From an uncultured Clostridia bacterium (lineage in GTDB: Bacteria; Bacillota; Clostridia; Oscillospirales; Acutalibacteraceae), in NCBI GenBank assembly GCA_947598155.1, contig CANQFC010000003.1:204113-268112 (forward strand): DNA of 64,000 nt, read 5' to 3'. This document shows, piece after piece, positions 8,111-15,596 of this stretch. The notes beneath the pieces were generated by a model that was not told the origin of the DNA, ran no database searches, and saw only the letters and a list, made by a program, of their open reading frames with translations. The stretch's first letter is position 1. Every line of letters starts with the position of its first letter. Made by a program: the position numbers and the translations under genes.

Positions 8111-9433
8111 TTATACGTCCGCGCCGAATCTGTAAATTTCGGGTTCGCTTTCGCTGTCAAAATCAAGAGCCGCGCCGTATTGCTCGCATTTGTTGCCAAA
8201 GCGGACGGAAGAATCGTAAATTTTGACTTTTCTCGCGTTGCGGATGAAAAATCCGCTGTTTTTGTGCTTTTCAATATCCTTGTTAAGGCCGGGACGCATA
8301 TCGTAAAGCCCCGACTCCCATTTTGTCGATTTTAAAAGCGTAATATCGACATTTTCAAAGGTGACGTTTTCAATAACGTTTTCACGCGTTCCGTGAATAA
8401 GCACACCGTTTTCGCCTTTGGCGGTGATGTTTCTGAATACAATGTTTTTAACGTGACCCGCTCTTGTGTTCTCGTCACGGTCAAAAGCGGTAATGACAAT
8501 CGGCTCTGCCGTACCCCACCAGTCGGGGCAAAAACGGCGGGTTTCAATTATGATGTTGCTGTATCTTATATTTTCAACGTTTCCGCCGTCGCGGATTTGA
8601 ATGGAGAGTCCCCTGTTACTTCTCGAAATTATGCAGTTTTGAACAAGCACGTTGCGAAAATCGCCCACGCCCTCCGTGCCGATTTTAATCGCGGCGGAGG
8701 TTGAAATGAGCGTGCAGTCCGAAATAACAATATTTTCACACGGGCCGTATTCGGAGTTGCCCTTTGACGTTTTAAGGCAGATACAGTCGTCGGCACATTC
8801 TATGTGACAGCCGAGAATGCGCACGTTTGTGCAGTGGTCGGGGTCTATGCCGTCTGAATTAGCAACATCTAAATCGTTCAGAATACGGATTTTTGAAATG
8901 AGAACATCGTCGCACCCCGCGGGGTGAAGAGTCCAGAAAGGCGCGTCGACAATCGTCACGTCCTCAACAGTTATGTGATTGCTTTTTTCCAAGTAAATTA
9001 CGGTCGGGCGGGGGTAAAAATTGCCGGTTACATAATATTTGTCTTTGCGCTCAACAAACGAATGGCCGTTTGCGTCAATAGTGCCGAAACCCGTTATTTT
9101 ACAGCCGTGCGCCTCAAAGCCGTAAATAAAGCAGTAGGACGGCTTGCCCGTTACGGGGTTGCCTATTAAAGTGTTGGTTTTATCGTTTATAAAATTGCAC
9201 GGTCTGAAATAGCCGTTAATATCGGCCGTCGCTTTAAGACGGGAGCCGATTTGCAGATGAAGTTCAACATTCTCTTTAAGTACAACCGAATTTGAATAAT
9301 AAGTTTTGCCGGAGGACAGCACAACCGTTCCGCCGCCGTTTTCGCAGGCTTTGTCCACCGCTTTCTGAATTGCCGCGGCGTCGTTTGTTTTGCCGTCCGC
9401 CTTAGCTCCGTAATCTTCGGGATAAAAATACAT
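8111..9433 (-). CDS. Glycoside hydrolase family 28 (polygalacturonase-like)
   Basis: The 440-residue protein opens with the pectin-lyase-fold signature DYGAKADGKTNDAAAIQKAV and continues as a right-handed beta-helix. GH28 catalytic motifs are visible near residues 190-220: NSDGIDPDHC and CADDCICLKT (general acid and water-activating aspartates), then IKIGTEG and IQIRD further on, standing where GHG and RIK motifs usually lie. The family hydrolyses galacturonic or rhamnogalacturonic linkages in pectin. There is no signal peptide, so it probably acts in the cytosol on imported oligosaccharides. A GAGG lies before the ATG. The exact substrate cannot be read from sequence. Confidence 0.85.
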   Translation of the reverse strand: MYFYPEDYGAKADGKTNDAAAIQKAVDKACENGGGTVVLSSGKTYYSNSVVLKENVELHLQIGSRLKATADINGYFRPCNFINDKTNTLIGNPVTGKPSYCFIYGFEAHGCKITGFGTIDANGHSFVERKDKYYVTGNFYPRPTVIYLEKSNHITVEDVTIVDAPFWTLHPAGCDDVLISKIRILNDLDVANSDGIDPDHCTNVRILGCHIECADDCICLKTSKGNSEYGPCENIVISDCTLISTSAAIKIGTEGVGDFRNVLVQNCIISRSNRGLSIQIRDGGNVENIRYSNIIIETRRFCPDWWGTAEPIVITAFDRDENTRAGHVKNIVFRNITAKGENGVLIHGTRENVIENVTFENVDITLLKSTKWESGLYDMRPGLNKDIEKHKNSGFFIRNARKVKIYDSSVRFGNKCEQYGAALDFDSESEPEIYRFGADV

Positions 9434-9473
9434 AAAAACACCTCGGTATGCTGACGCGCTTTAATTTTAATAA

Positions 9474-9502
9474 AGTATAGCGCATAAATAATGGCTTAAC
9501 AA
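9474..9502 (-). promoter_or_regulatory. Promoter of the GH28 gene
   Basis: TTGTTA (9497-9502) and TATACT (9474-9479), read on the minus strand, are spaced by 17 bases with TATG upstream of the -10. Confidence 0.5.
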
Positions 9503-9591
9503 CATTTGAGTTTGCTGTTTTGTCGCTAAATCTTTTAAAGTTTCTGCCTCGGTAATTTCTGCCGTATTAGCCGAGCCAGACCGATAAACAT

Positions 9592-9637
9592 ACAAAAAAC
9601 GCCAATCTCAACACTAAATGCATTAAAATTGGCGTTT
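9592..9637 (-). terminator. Terminator of tRNA-Leu
   Basis: Read on the minus strand, ACGCCAAT and ATTGGCGT arms (9628-9635 and 9599-9606) are followed by a run of six T. It lies four bases after the tRNA 3' end. Confidence 0.75.
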
Positions 9638-9640
9638 ATT

Positions 9641-9724
9641 TGGTGCGAGAGACGGGACTTGAACCCGTACGGGATTACCACACGCCCCTCAAACGTGCGC
9701 GTCTGCCGATTCCGCCACTCTCGC
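9641..9724 (-). tRNA. tRNA-Leu (anticodon GAG)
   Basis: The 84-base minus-strand sequence folds as a class II tRNA. Acceptor arms are GCGAGAG and CTCTCGC, the D-arm is GGCGGAATCGGCAGACGC-like, and the anticodon loop TTGAGGG gives GAG, reading leucine CUC/CUU codons. A long variable arm and the T-arm GGGTTCAAGTCCC follow. The CCA end is encoded (TGG at 9641-9643 on the plus strand). It has a perfect-consensus promoter and its own terminator. The tRNA nucleotidyltransferase cca lies immediately upstream on the same strand. Confidence 0.97.
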
Positions 9725-9752
9725 AGAAGTACTGTTCATTAACAGCATATGA

Positions 9753-9781
9753 ATTATATCAAAACACTTTCGCACTGTCAA
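9753..9781 (-). promoter_or_regulatory. Consensus promoter of tRNA-Leu
   Basis: TTGACA (9776-9781) and TATAAT (9753-9758) on the minus strand are separated by 17 bases, matching the sigma-A consensus at all 12 positions. The predicted start lies about 20 bases before the tRNA. Confidence 0.85.
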
Positions 9782-9822
9782 GTGTTTTTTGCAAAATTTT
9801 GATTTTTTCTTTTGCCGTTGAG

Positions 9823-11166
9823 CTATTTAAGACCTTGCGCAAAATGCAGAAGGTCTGATTTTCTGTTAGGCAATGTTTCGTCAATCACTTTTTCAAGAAT
9901 TTGATTCAGCGTTTCGCCTATTTTTTTGCCCGTAAACCCCAAATTTAAAAGGTCGTAGCCGTTAATCGCAAGGTCTTTTAACGTGAGGCATTCGTTTTTG
10001 TCGGCAATTTCGCGGGCGATTTGCTCGCAATCGCCGTAAAAGCTGTCGCCGAGAAAATACTTGGGATTTTGCGCAAGGTTGTCGCACCGCCTGACTTCCA
10101 ACAGCTTAAGGCTTAAATTTTTGCCGAATTTTGACAGAGCGAGTTTTATCCGTTTCGCGGACGCGGTTTTCATATCTTCGTTTAAAAACTGAAAATCGTG
10201 GTACTTAATAAGCGTTAAAATTTCTTCCTTTTCGGCGTTTGAAAACCGAAGAGAGGAGAGAATTTTATCGGCAATTTCAACGCTTTTTCCGGCATGTCCT
10301 TTAAAATGCATTTCGCCGTTTTCGTCAAATTTTGCCGTTTTCGGTTTGCCGATGTCGTGAAGGAGCAGAGCCATACGGATATTCGGGTCAAATTTTGCGT
10401 TTGCCAGCGCCTTTACGGAATGTGTAAAAACGTCAAAAACGTGATGCCTGTTGTGCTGGGCAAAGTCAAATTCGCATTGTATTTCAGGGATACAGACCGC
10501 AATAATATCTCGGTATTCAAGCAAAGCTTTCTCCGCATATCTGCCGTTTATCAGTTTTAAAAGCTCATCTCTTTTACGTTCGGCGGAGATATTTTTAAGC
10601 AAATCTTTTTTGCCGAATAACGCTTTTTTTGTGCTTTCCTCGATTTCAAACCCAAGAACCGAGGCGAATCGTGCGGCACGCAAAATCCTGAGAGCGTCCT
10701 CTGAAAATCTGTCTTCGGCGTTCCCGATGGCGCGGATAATCCCGTTTTCAATATCCTTTTGTCCGCCCACCTCGTCACGGATTTCGCCGCCGCTTGAAAT
10801 TCCTATTCCGTTTACCGTAAAATCGCGGCGCAGAACGTCGTCCGAAAAACTGTTTGAAAACGAAACGCTGTCGGGACGGCGGTGGTCGCTGTACGCGCTC
10901 TCGGTTCGGTAAGTCGTTATTTCAATGCTCTCGCCGTCAATCAACACTGTTACCGTGCCGTGGCGAATCCCTGTGTCAATTACTTTAAAACCGACAAAGA
11001 CCCCTCGGACTTCGTCGGGGGTCGCGTTTGTTGTAATGTCTTTGTCGCCCAAAGGCAGATTCATTAAAAAGTCGCGCACACTGCCGCCTATAAGGTAGGC
11101 CTCAAATCCGCTTTGCTCAAGCTTTTGGAGCGCAAAAAGCGCCGAAGAGCCAAATTCCTCAAGCAT
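9823..11166 (-). CDS. cca: CCA tRNA nucleotidyltransferase with HD domain
   Basis: The 447-residue enzyme adds or repairs the 3' CCA of tRNAs. The class II nucleotidyltransferase head has GGSVRD near residue 27, the metal-binding DKDITTNA, then RRDFTVNGIG and the neck motif DALRILRAARFA. A C-terminal HD-type domain (HNRHHVFDVFTHS, LLHDIGKP) gives the longer PcnB/Cca form common in Firmicutes. The start overlaps the end of the TSCPD gene by eight bases, and GAGG lies nine bases upstream of the ATG. It is the last gene of a four-gene operon beginning at 13476. The tRNA-Leu in this window already encodes CCA, so a repair role is likely for at least that tRNA. Confidence 0.93.
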   Translation of the reverse strand: MLEEFGSSALFALQKLEQSGFEAYLIGGSVRDFLMNLPLGDKDITTNATPDEVRGVFVGFKVIDTGIRHGTVTVLIDGESIEITTYRTESAYSDHRRPDSVSFSNSFSDDVLRRDFTVNGIGISSGGEIRDEVGGQKDIENGIIRAIGNAEDRFSEDALRILRAARFASVLGFEIEESTKKALFGKKDLLKNISAERKRDELLKLINGRYAEKALLEYRDIIAVCIPEIQCEFDFAQHNRHHVFDVFTHSVKALANAKFDPNIRMALLLHDIGKPKTAKFDENGEMHFKGHAGKSVEIADKILSSLRFSNAEKEEILTLIKYHDFQFLNEDMKTASAKRIKLALSKFGKNLSLKLLEVRRCDNLAQNPKYFLGDSFYGDCEQIAREIADKNECLTLKDLAINGYDLLNLGFTGKKIGETLNQILEKVIDETLPNRKSDLLHFAQGLK

Positions 11167-11410
11167 TTTTGAGAGCCTCTTTCAGAGCGGCGGCTAATTG
11201 GTCGGGGCAGGACGTGCCTTTAAACCCGCATTTTATTCCCTCAAGCGTTTCTATAAGCTGTTCGGCAGGCTTGCCCTCCGCAAGCTTTGAAATCCCCTGC
11301 AAATTGCCGTTGCATCCGCCGACAAATGAGACGTTTTTAACAATTCCGTCTTCAAGCTCAAAGTTGATTTCCCTTGAGCAGGTACCTTTTGTTTTGTAAG
11401 TGTATTTCAT
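11159..11410 (-). CDS. TSCPD-domain protein (TIGR03905-like)
   Basis: This 83-residue protein has the compact cysteine-containing TSCPD fold: KTKGTCSREINFELEDG, VGGCNGNLQGISKLAEG, and GTSCPDQLAAALKEAL. The three conserved cysteines and the TSCPD-like ending (GTSCPDQ) place it in the family, which also occurs as a C-terminal domain of some ribonucleotide reductases and as stand-alone proteins of unknown role. Its GAGGTG ribosome-binding site overlaps the rsmA stop, and it overlaps cca by eight bases, so it is embedded in an RNA-modification operon. Function beyond possible metal binding is not known. Confidence 0.8.
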   Translation of the reverse strand: MKYTYKTKGTCSREINFELEDGIVKNVSFVGGCNGNLQGISKLAEGKPAEQLIETLEGIKCGFKGTSCPDQLAAALKEALKNA

Positions 11411-11414
11411 ATTT

Positions 11415-12293
11415 TCACCTCAGTTTAAATATTTCGTTTGACAGGCGGACAAGCTCTTCCATAGTAAGCGCCTCCGCACGAATATTATTGGCAATTTTCG
11501 CGTTGCTTAATGCAATCGCAGTTTTTTCTTTTGTAAGATTCAATCCGTTTGACAAAGAATTTAAAATCGTTTTTCTGCGCTGGCCGAAAGCGGCTTTAAC
11601 GGTGTCAAAAAAGCATTTTTTGTCCGCCGTATTGTAATTTGCGCGCTTTTTAAGGTCAAGGCGGATAACACAGCTGTCAACCTTGGGGCTGGGCATAAAT
11701 GAAGTTCTCGGGACGTCAAAGAGCTTTTCTGCGTCCGCATAGAAATTCACTGCCGCCGTAACGGCGCCCGCCTCCCTTGCGCCGACTCTTGCCGTAAGCC
11801 GTTCGCCGGCCTCTTTTTGCACCATAACTATGATTTTGCTTATGGGCAACTCGTCTTCAAGCAGTTTCATAATAACGGGCGACGTAATGTAATACGGCAG
11901 ATTTGCGCAGACAACCGTATCCATACCGTCAAAATTTTCTTTTATGATTGAATGAAGGTCGATTTTAAGAATATCTCCGCGCACGAGCGTTAAGTTGTCG
12001 TATCCTGCCAGAGTTTCGTTAAGAATAGGGAAAAGGCGCTCGTCCAGCTCCACGCAGACAACTTTTTCCGCTCTCTCCAAAAGCTCTTTTGTGAGCACGC
12101 CGATTCCCGCGCCGATTTCAATAACGCCGACCTTGCGCTCGGCGCCCCTCACGGCCTCCTCTGCCATAGCCGGACATACGGCGGGGTCAGTCAAAAAGTT
12201 TTGGCCAAGCGATTTTTTAAACACCGCGCCGTGGCGGCTCATCAGGCTTTTTATCACCGTAATATCGGTTAAACTGAACTTGAATTTATCCAA
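11415..12293 (-). CDS. rsmA: 16S rRNA A1518/A1519 dimethyltransferase
   Basis: The 292-residue SAM-dependent enzyme (KsgA) dimethylates two adjacent adenines near the 3' end of 16S rRNA. Diagnostic segments are KSLGQNFLTDPAV, the SAM site IEIGAGIGVLTKEL, ELDERLFPIL, the catalytic ANLPYYITSPV (motif IV NLPYY) and the C-terminal FGQRRKTILNSL. Translation appears to start at TTG 12293, preceded by AAGGAT, and overlaps the aminotransferase stop by eight bases. The TSCPD gene follows after four bases. Confidence 0.95.
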   Translation of the reverse strand: MDKFKFSLTDITVIKSLMSRHGAVFKKSLGQNFLTDPAVCPAMAEEAVRGAERKVGVIEIGAGIGVLTKELLERAEKVVCVELDERLFPILNETLAGYDNLTLVRGDILKIDLHSIIKENFDGMDTVVCANLPYYITSPVIMKLLEDELPISKIIVMVQKEAGERLTARVGAREAGAVTAAVNFYADAEKLFDVPRTSFMPSPKVDSCVIRLDLKKRANYNTADKKCFFDTVKAAFGQRRKTILNSLSNGLNLTKEKTAIALSNAKIANNIRAEALTMEELVRLSNEIFKLR

Positions 12294-13476
12294 TGAAGCT
12301 ATCCTTAACCTTTTCCAAAATGTCCATACCTTTTACAATTTGCTCGTCTGACGGGGTGGAGAAATTCATTCTGAAGCAGTCCTCGGCGTCGCCGGGATTT
12401 ACCGCGAACGCTGTGCCGGGAACGAGCGCCAGCTTATTTTCAACGCATTTGCCGACAAAATCCATCATTTTTATGTTTTCCGGGAGCTTGCACCAAACGA
12501 ACAGACCGCCTTCGGGGCGGACAAATGTGACGAATCCGCCCAGCTTTTCCTCTGTAAGTCCGCACATTAAATTGAGCTTTCTTCTGTAAATACCGCGGAT
12601 TTTCTCAAGATGCGCGGGAAGGTCGGTGCTTTCAAGCCACTCGTGAACAAGTATTTGCGAGAACATAGTTGAATGTGTATCCGCCGCCTGCTTGCCGACG
12701 GTCATTTTAGATATGACTTCTTTCGGGGCGCAGACGTACCCCACCCGTATGCCGGGGGCAAGAACCTTTGAGAACGAACCTGCGTAGCAGACAATGCCTT
12801 CGGTGTCCATACTTTTAATTGAGGGCAGAGCCTCGCCTGTGACGCGCGTGTCGCCGTAGGGGTCGTCCTCCAAAATCATAACGCCGTATTTTGCGGCGAG
12901 CTTGTAAAGCTTTTTTCTCTTTTCAAGACTCATAGTCGCGCCCGACGGGTTTTGAAAATTGGGGATAGTATATATAAATTTAACCTTTTCCGTATTTTTA
13001 AGAGTTTCTTCGAGGGCGTCGGTATCCATTCCGTCTGCATCAACGGGAACGCCGCTTAGGTTACAGCCGTAAGAGCGGAAACAGTTAAGCGAACCGATAA
13101 ACGAGGGCGACTCACAAACTACCGTGTCGCCGAAGTTGCAGAAAACCTTTGTCATAAGATCCATAATTTGAGTGGCGCCCGAGGTTATGATGATTTCATC
13201 GTTTTCCGACCCGATATTCTTGTCCGTTTTAAGAATTTCCCTGACCTTTTCACGAAGAGGAGCGTAACCCTCCGTAATGCCGTATTGAAGCGCCGTGATG
13301 GGCTTTTCGGCGAATATTTTTTGCGATATTTCACGCACCTCGTCAATGGGAAAAGCCTCCGCGTCAGGGTTGCCGGCGGCAAACGGGATAACCGACGGGT
13401 CAGAGGTCGCCTTTAAAATTTCCCTTATAGCGGAGGGCTTGAGAGACGAAATCCTTTCTGAAAAAACGTAGTTCAT
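12286..13476 (-). CDS. PLP-dependent aminotransferase (class I/II, MocR/LysN-like)
   Basis: The 396-residue fold type I enzyme starts MNYVFSERISSLKPSAIREIL, typical of 2-aminoadipate/aromatic aminotransferases related to the MocR catalytic domain. Visible motifs are FAAGNPDAEAFP, LQYGITEGYAPLRE, IYTIPNFQNPSGATM, and the PLP lysine in YAGSFSKVLAPGIRVGYV. ATG 13476 is chosen because AAGGAT lies nine bases upstream, whereas the in-frame GTG 13485 would leave a two-base spacing. It opens the operon with rsmA, TSCPD and cca. The amino-group donor and acceptor cannot be assigned. Confidence 0.88.
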   Translation of the reverse strand: MNYVFSERISSLKPSAIREILKATSDPSVIPFAAGNPDAEAFPIDEVREISQKIFAEKPITALQYGITEGYAPLREKVREILKTDKNIGSENDEIIITSGATQIMDLMTKVFCNFGDTVVCESPSFIGSLNCFRSYGCNLSGVPVDADGMDTDALEETLKNTEKVKFIYTIPNFQNPSGATMSLEKRKKLYKLAAKYGVMILEDDPYGDTRVTGEALPSIKSMDTEGIVCYAGSFSKVLAPGIRVGYVCAPKEVISKMTVGKQAADTHSTMFSQILVHEWLESTDLPAHLEKIRGIYRRKLNLMCGLTEEKLGGFVTFVRPEGGLFVWCKLPENIKMMDFVGKCVENKLALVPGTAFAVNPGDAEDCFRMNFSTPSDEQIVKGMDILEKVKDSFIG

Positions 13477-13520
13477 ATTAAGCACATCCTTAATTTAAGA
13501 GTATTAAATAAATATAGTTC

Positions 13521-13549
13521 ATTCTAACATAGAATTATTCTGTTTTCAA
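13521..13549 (-). promoter_or_regulatory. Promoter of aminotransferase-rsmA-TSCPD-cca operon
   Basis: On the minus strand TTGAAA (13544-13549) and TAGAAT (13521-13526) are separated by 17 bases, with TATGT directly before the -10. Confidence 0.65.
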
Positions 13550-13597
13550 GGTGTATTTACGCTCCGTTTCACCGCTTTGGCGCAGGCCGTGTTAAAA

Positions 13598-13642
13598 AAC
13601 AGTAATTATTTTGGCGTGTAAAACGGCGCTTTTATTACTGTT
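13598..13642. other. Hairpin in the divergent intergenic region
   Basis: AACAGTAAT (13598-13606) pairs with ATTACTGTT (13634-13642), with GGCGTG and CGGCGC segments inside. A T-run follows it on the minus strand only. It lies upstream of both divergent promoters, so it is not an ordinary terminator of a neighbouring gene. The rest of the 302-base gap holds only these promoters and leaders. Confidence 0.4.
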
Positions 13643-13669
13643 GTAAAAAAAATAATAATATGGTAAAAT
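13641..13669 (+). promoter_or_regulatory. Promoter of the arginase-family gene
   Basis: TTGTAA (13641-13646) and TAAAAT (13664-13669) are separated by 17 bases with TATGG before the -10. The leader is about 100 bases; I see no known riboswitch in it. Confidence 0.55.
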
Positions 13670-13778
13670 ATTTGAAGTACAGTCGTCATATCTTGAAGAT
13701 ATATTAAATCAATCTGCTCTTTGTGAAATGTAACTGGGGGCAAGCTCTTTATTGACATTTTTTCTGTAAGGCGGTTTT

Positions 13779-14657
13779 ATGGATAACAAAAATGCGGTTA
13801 AATATTTAATATGCGAGGCTCCGGTTTGCGTTGGTTCGCCCACAAACGGCTCTCAATGGGCATACTCTCGCCTTATGCAAAACGGACTTAGGGAGCTTTT
13901 CGGCAAAACGGCTCTTTTTTGTGATTTTAAAGGCGAAAGAGAGACGGTTGAAACCGAGCCGAATGAAAGGCTCAAAGGGCTTTCCACCGTTATGCTTGTA
14001 AATAGGCAGAATTATCTCAATATGCTGAAAGGGCATCTTGACGGGCTGATTCCCGTGTGCCTTGGCGGCGACCATTCAGTCGCCATGAGCAGTATTGCCG
14101 CGTTGTCGGATACAACGGGGGCTAACGGAATTGCGGTCGTTTACGTTGACGGGCATACGGACATCAACACCGCAGAGTCTTCGCTGACGGGGTATATTCA
14201 CGGAATGCCGCTGTCACAGGCTCTCGGCCTTTGCCCGAAAGAGCTCGACATTGGCGAAAATAAAATCCACCTTTACGGAGAAAATCTCTACATTGTCGGC
14301 GCCCGCAGTATTGACCCGGAGGAATACGCGATTTGCGAAAATCAGGGTGTGCATCTTTATACGGCAAATGACGTTAAAGAACTCGGCGCTGAAAGGGTGA
14401 CAGACGAAATCCTTAGCGGCATAGGCAGTAAAAAGATTCATTTGAGCTTTGACGTAGACTCGATTGACGGCGCAGAATTTCCGTCGACGGGCTACGTTAT
14501 GCCCGGCGGCCTGTCGTTTGAATGCGTTTACGGGATACTGAAAAAAATTATCCGGCGCGGAATTTCGTCACTTGACATTGTTGAATACAACCCCTTGCTT
14601 GACGCGGACGGAAGCGACAGACAAAAGCTGTTTAAAATACTTGAATTGCTTAAATAA
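13779..14657 (+). CDS. Arginase/agmatinase-family ureohydrolase
   Basis: This 292-residue protein keeps the binuclear manganese ligands of the ureohydrolase family: GGDHS near residue 95, DGHTD (usually DAHxD) near 124, and SFDVDSIDG (usually SxDxDxxDP) near 225, then DIVEYNP. These enzymes hydrolyse guanidino compounds such as arginine, agmatine or formiminoglutamate. DG in place of DP and the relaxed substrate-loop sequence mean the substrate is uncertain. It is monocistronic: its own promoter lies 110 bases upstream and a strong terminator hairpin starts three bases after the stop. Confidence 0.85.
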   Translation: MDNKNAVKYLICEAPVCVGSPTNGSQWAYSRLMQNGLRELFGKTALFCDFKGERETVETEPNERLKGLSTVMLVNRQNYLNMLKGHLDGLIPVCLGGDHSVAMSSIAALSDTTGANGIAVVYVDGHTDINTAESSLTGYIHGMPLSQALGLCPKELDIGENKIHLYGENLYIVGARSIDPEEYAICENQGVHLYTANDVKELGAERVTDEILSGIGSKKIHLSFDVDSIDGAEFPSTGYVMPGGLSFECVYGILKKIIRRGISSLDIVEYNPLLDADGSDRQKLFKILELLK

Positions 14658-14660
14658 AAT

Positions 14661-14690
14661 ACACGGGATTTGCCAAAGCAATCCCGTGTT
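14661..14690 (+). terminator. Terminator of arginase-family gene (copy 1 of a duplicated hairpin)
   Basis: ACACGGGATT and AATCCCGTGT form a ten-base stem with a nine-base loop, followed by TTTC. An identical 29-base copy occurs at 14950-14978. Confidence 0.7.
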
Positions 14691-14739
14691 TCAGTCTGTC
14701 GATAAACTGTTTGCGATAGCAAAATAACTGAAAGTTTTC

Positions 14740-14892
14740 GCCCGCCTTTTTCAAAAGGCGGTAGGGTTGAGGGGCAACGCCCTCATCGTAGCCCGCAGGC
14801 TACGAAATCTTTGTTCCAAAAGAGCGCAGGAGGGGCGAAAAACAGTCCGGTGGACTATTTTTCGGTGGGGAACCCTCGCCGGGGGTTCCCCA
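14740..14892. repeat. Hairpin-rich intergenic island
   Basis: Several perfect hairpins follow one another: CGCCTTTT/AAAAGGCG (14743-14760), CGTAGCC/GGCTACG (14787-14804), and GGGGAACCC/GGGTTCCCC (14867-14891), plus a GAGGGC/GCCCTC pair near 14770-14785. A 20-base stretch at 14824-14843 recurs inverted at 44981-45000. The 361-base gap around it has no coding frame I would support. It looks like a non-coding repeat of the kind scattered in Clostridia chromosomes. Confidence 0.6.
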
Positions 14893-14949
14893 TAATATTT
14901 TCCCTTTTGTACATATGCTTAGTAACGCATACTTTTTCTGCAAGCCAAT

Positions 14950-14985
14950 ACACGGGATTTGCCAAAGCAATCCCGTGTATTTTTG
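14950..14985 (+). terminator. Duplicated terminator hairpin (copy 2)
   Basis: This is the same 29-base hairpin as at 14661-14689, here followed by ATTTTTG, a better T-run than copy 1. On the plus strand it would stop any read-through of the island; it lies 40 bases beyond the 3' end of the convergent minus-strand gene at 15019. Confidence 0.7.
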
Positions 14986-15018
14986 TATATAATGGCGCGT
15001 TTTTGAAACGTTTGCGGA

Positions 15019-15579
15019 TTAGACCGACATAATAAAGTCATAAAGCCTCGGAACAAAAAGCCCTAAAATATACGGAAGCGCAAACGCAAAGCCTACGGAC
15101 GTAATAAGAGTAAGGCCAAAGCGTTCAAGCTGCGCGCCTATGTAGAGAACGGCGAAAAACGGAGCGACAATAATTTTTACGGCGATATTCGTCTTGCCGT
15201 TATAAATATTCTCTTTCAGCATCATAACGTCTTCCATCTGGGGGAAAAGGTTTGTCAAAAGAGATATTCCCATATAAAACAGGAACCAAAGGAGCGCGTT
15301 TTTGAAACTGCCGAGATAGAGAATCGCGACCGACCCCGAACAGAGGACGGCAATTCCGAAAAACAGGTTGAAAATAAACGGAATGAAACAAATATCAAAG
15401 CTTGCCCCTCTCCTTTTAACAAGCTCGTGTTCAATGTGGGAAAGCATTTCGTCTGCGCGCACCGTTCTTGCGTCCTCGACAAGAATTTTGCATATACGGC
15501 AACTCATATGCTCAAAAAACGCGTGAGTCATCGCACCGGGCAGGGTAAGCAATTTAACTATTACATATATAATTCTCAT
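15019..15579 (-). CDS. Polytopic membrane protein with HAFFEH motif, unknown function
   Basis: I do not recognise a named family with certainty. The 186-residue protein starts with a hydrophobic segment ending LTLPGAMTHAFFEHMSCRICKI, resembling the LTFPGxxxHExxH-C segment of small M50-like membrane metalloproteases, but with HAFFE instead of HExxH, so catalysis as a zinc protease is doubtful. Two or three strongly hydrophobic segments follow (near residues 65-100 and 135-180). A GGGAGG site lies eight bases upstream of the ATG. It starts 17 bases after the zinc-ribbon/TPR gene and is the last of a three-gene operon. Confidence 0.65.
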   Translation of the reverse strand: MRIIYVIVKLLTLPGAMTHAFFEHMSCRICKILVEDARTVRADEMLSHIEHELVKRRGASFDICFIPFIFNLFFGIAVLCSGSVAILYLGSFKNALLWFLFYMGISLLTNLFPQMEDVMMLKENIYNGKTNIAVKIIVAPFFAVLYIGAQLERFGLTLITSVGFAFALPYILGLFVPRLYDFIMSV

Positions 15580-15596
15580 AAGTCTGAACCCTCCCG

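Noticed and set aside
9640..9858. Plus-strand open frame starting near the tRNA
   Set aside because: It is the complement of tRNA-Leu and its promoter; the translation has no family features.
13670..13778. Guanidine-type riboswitch in the arginase-family leader
   Set aside because: No conserved riboswitch motif could be recognised in the 100-base leader, only AT-rich sequence and a short G-run.
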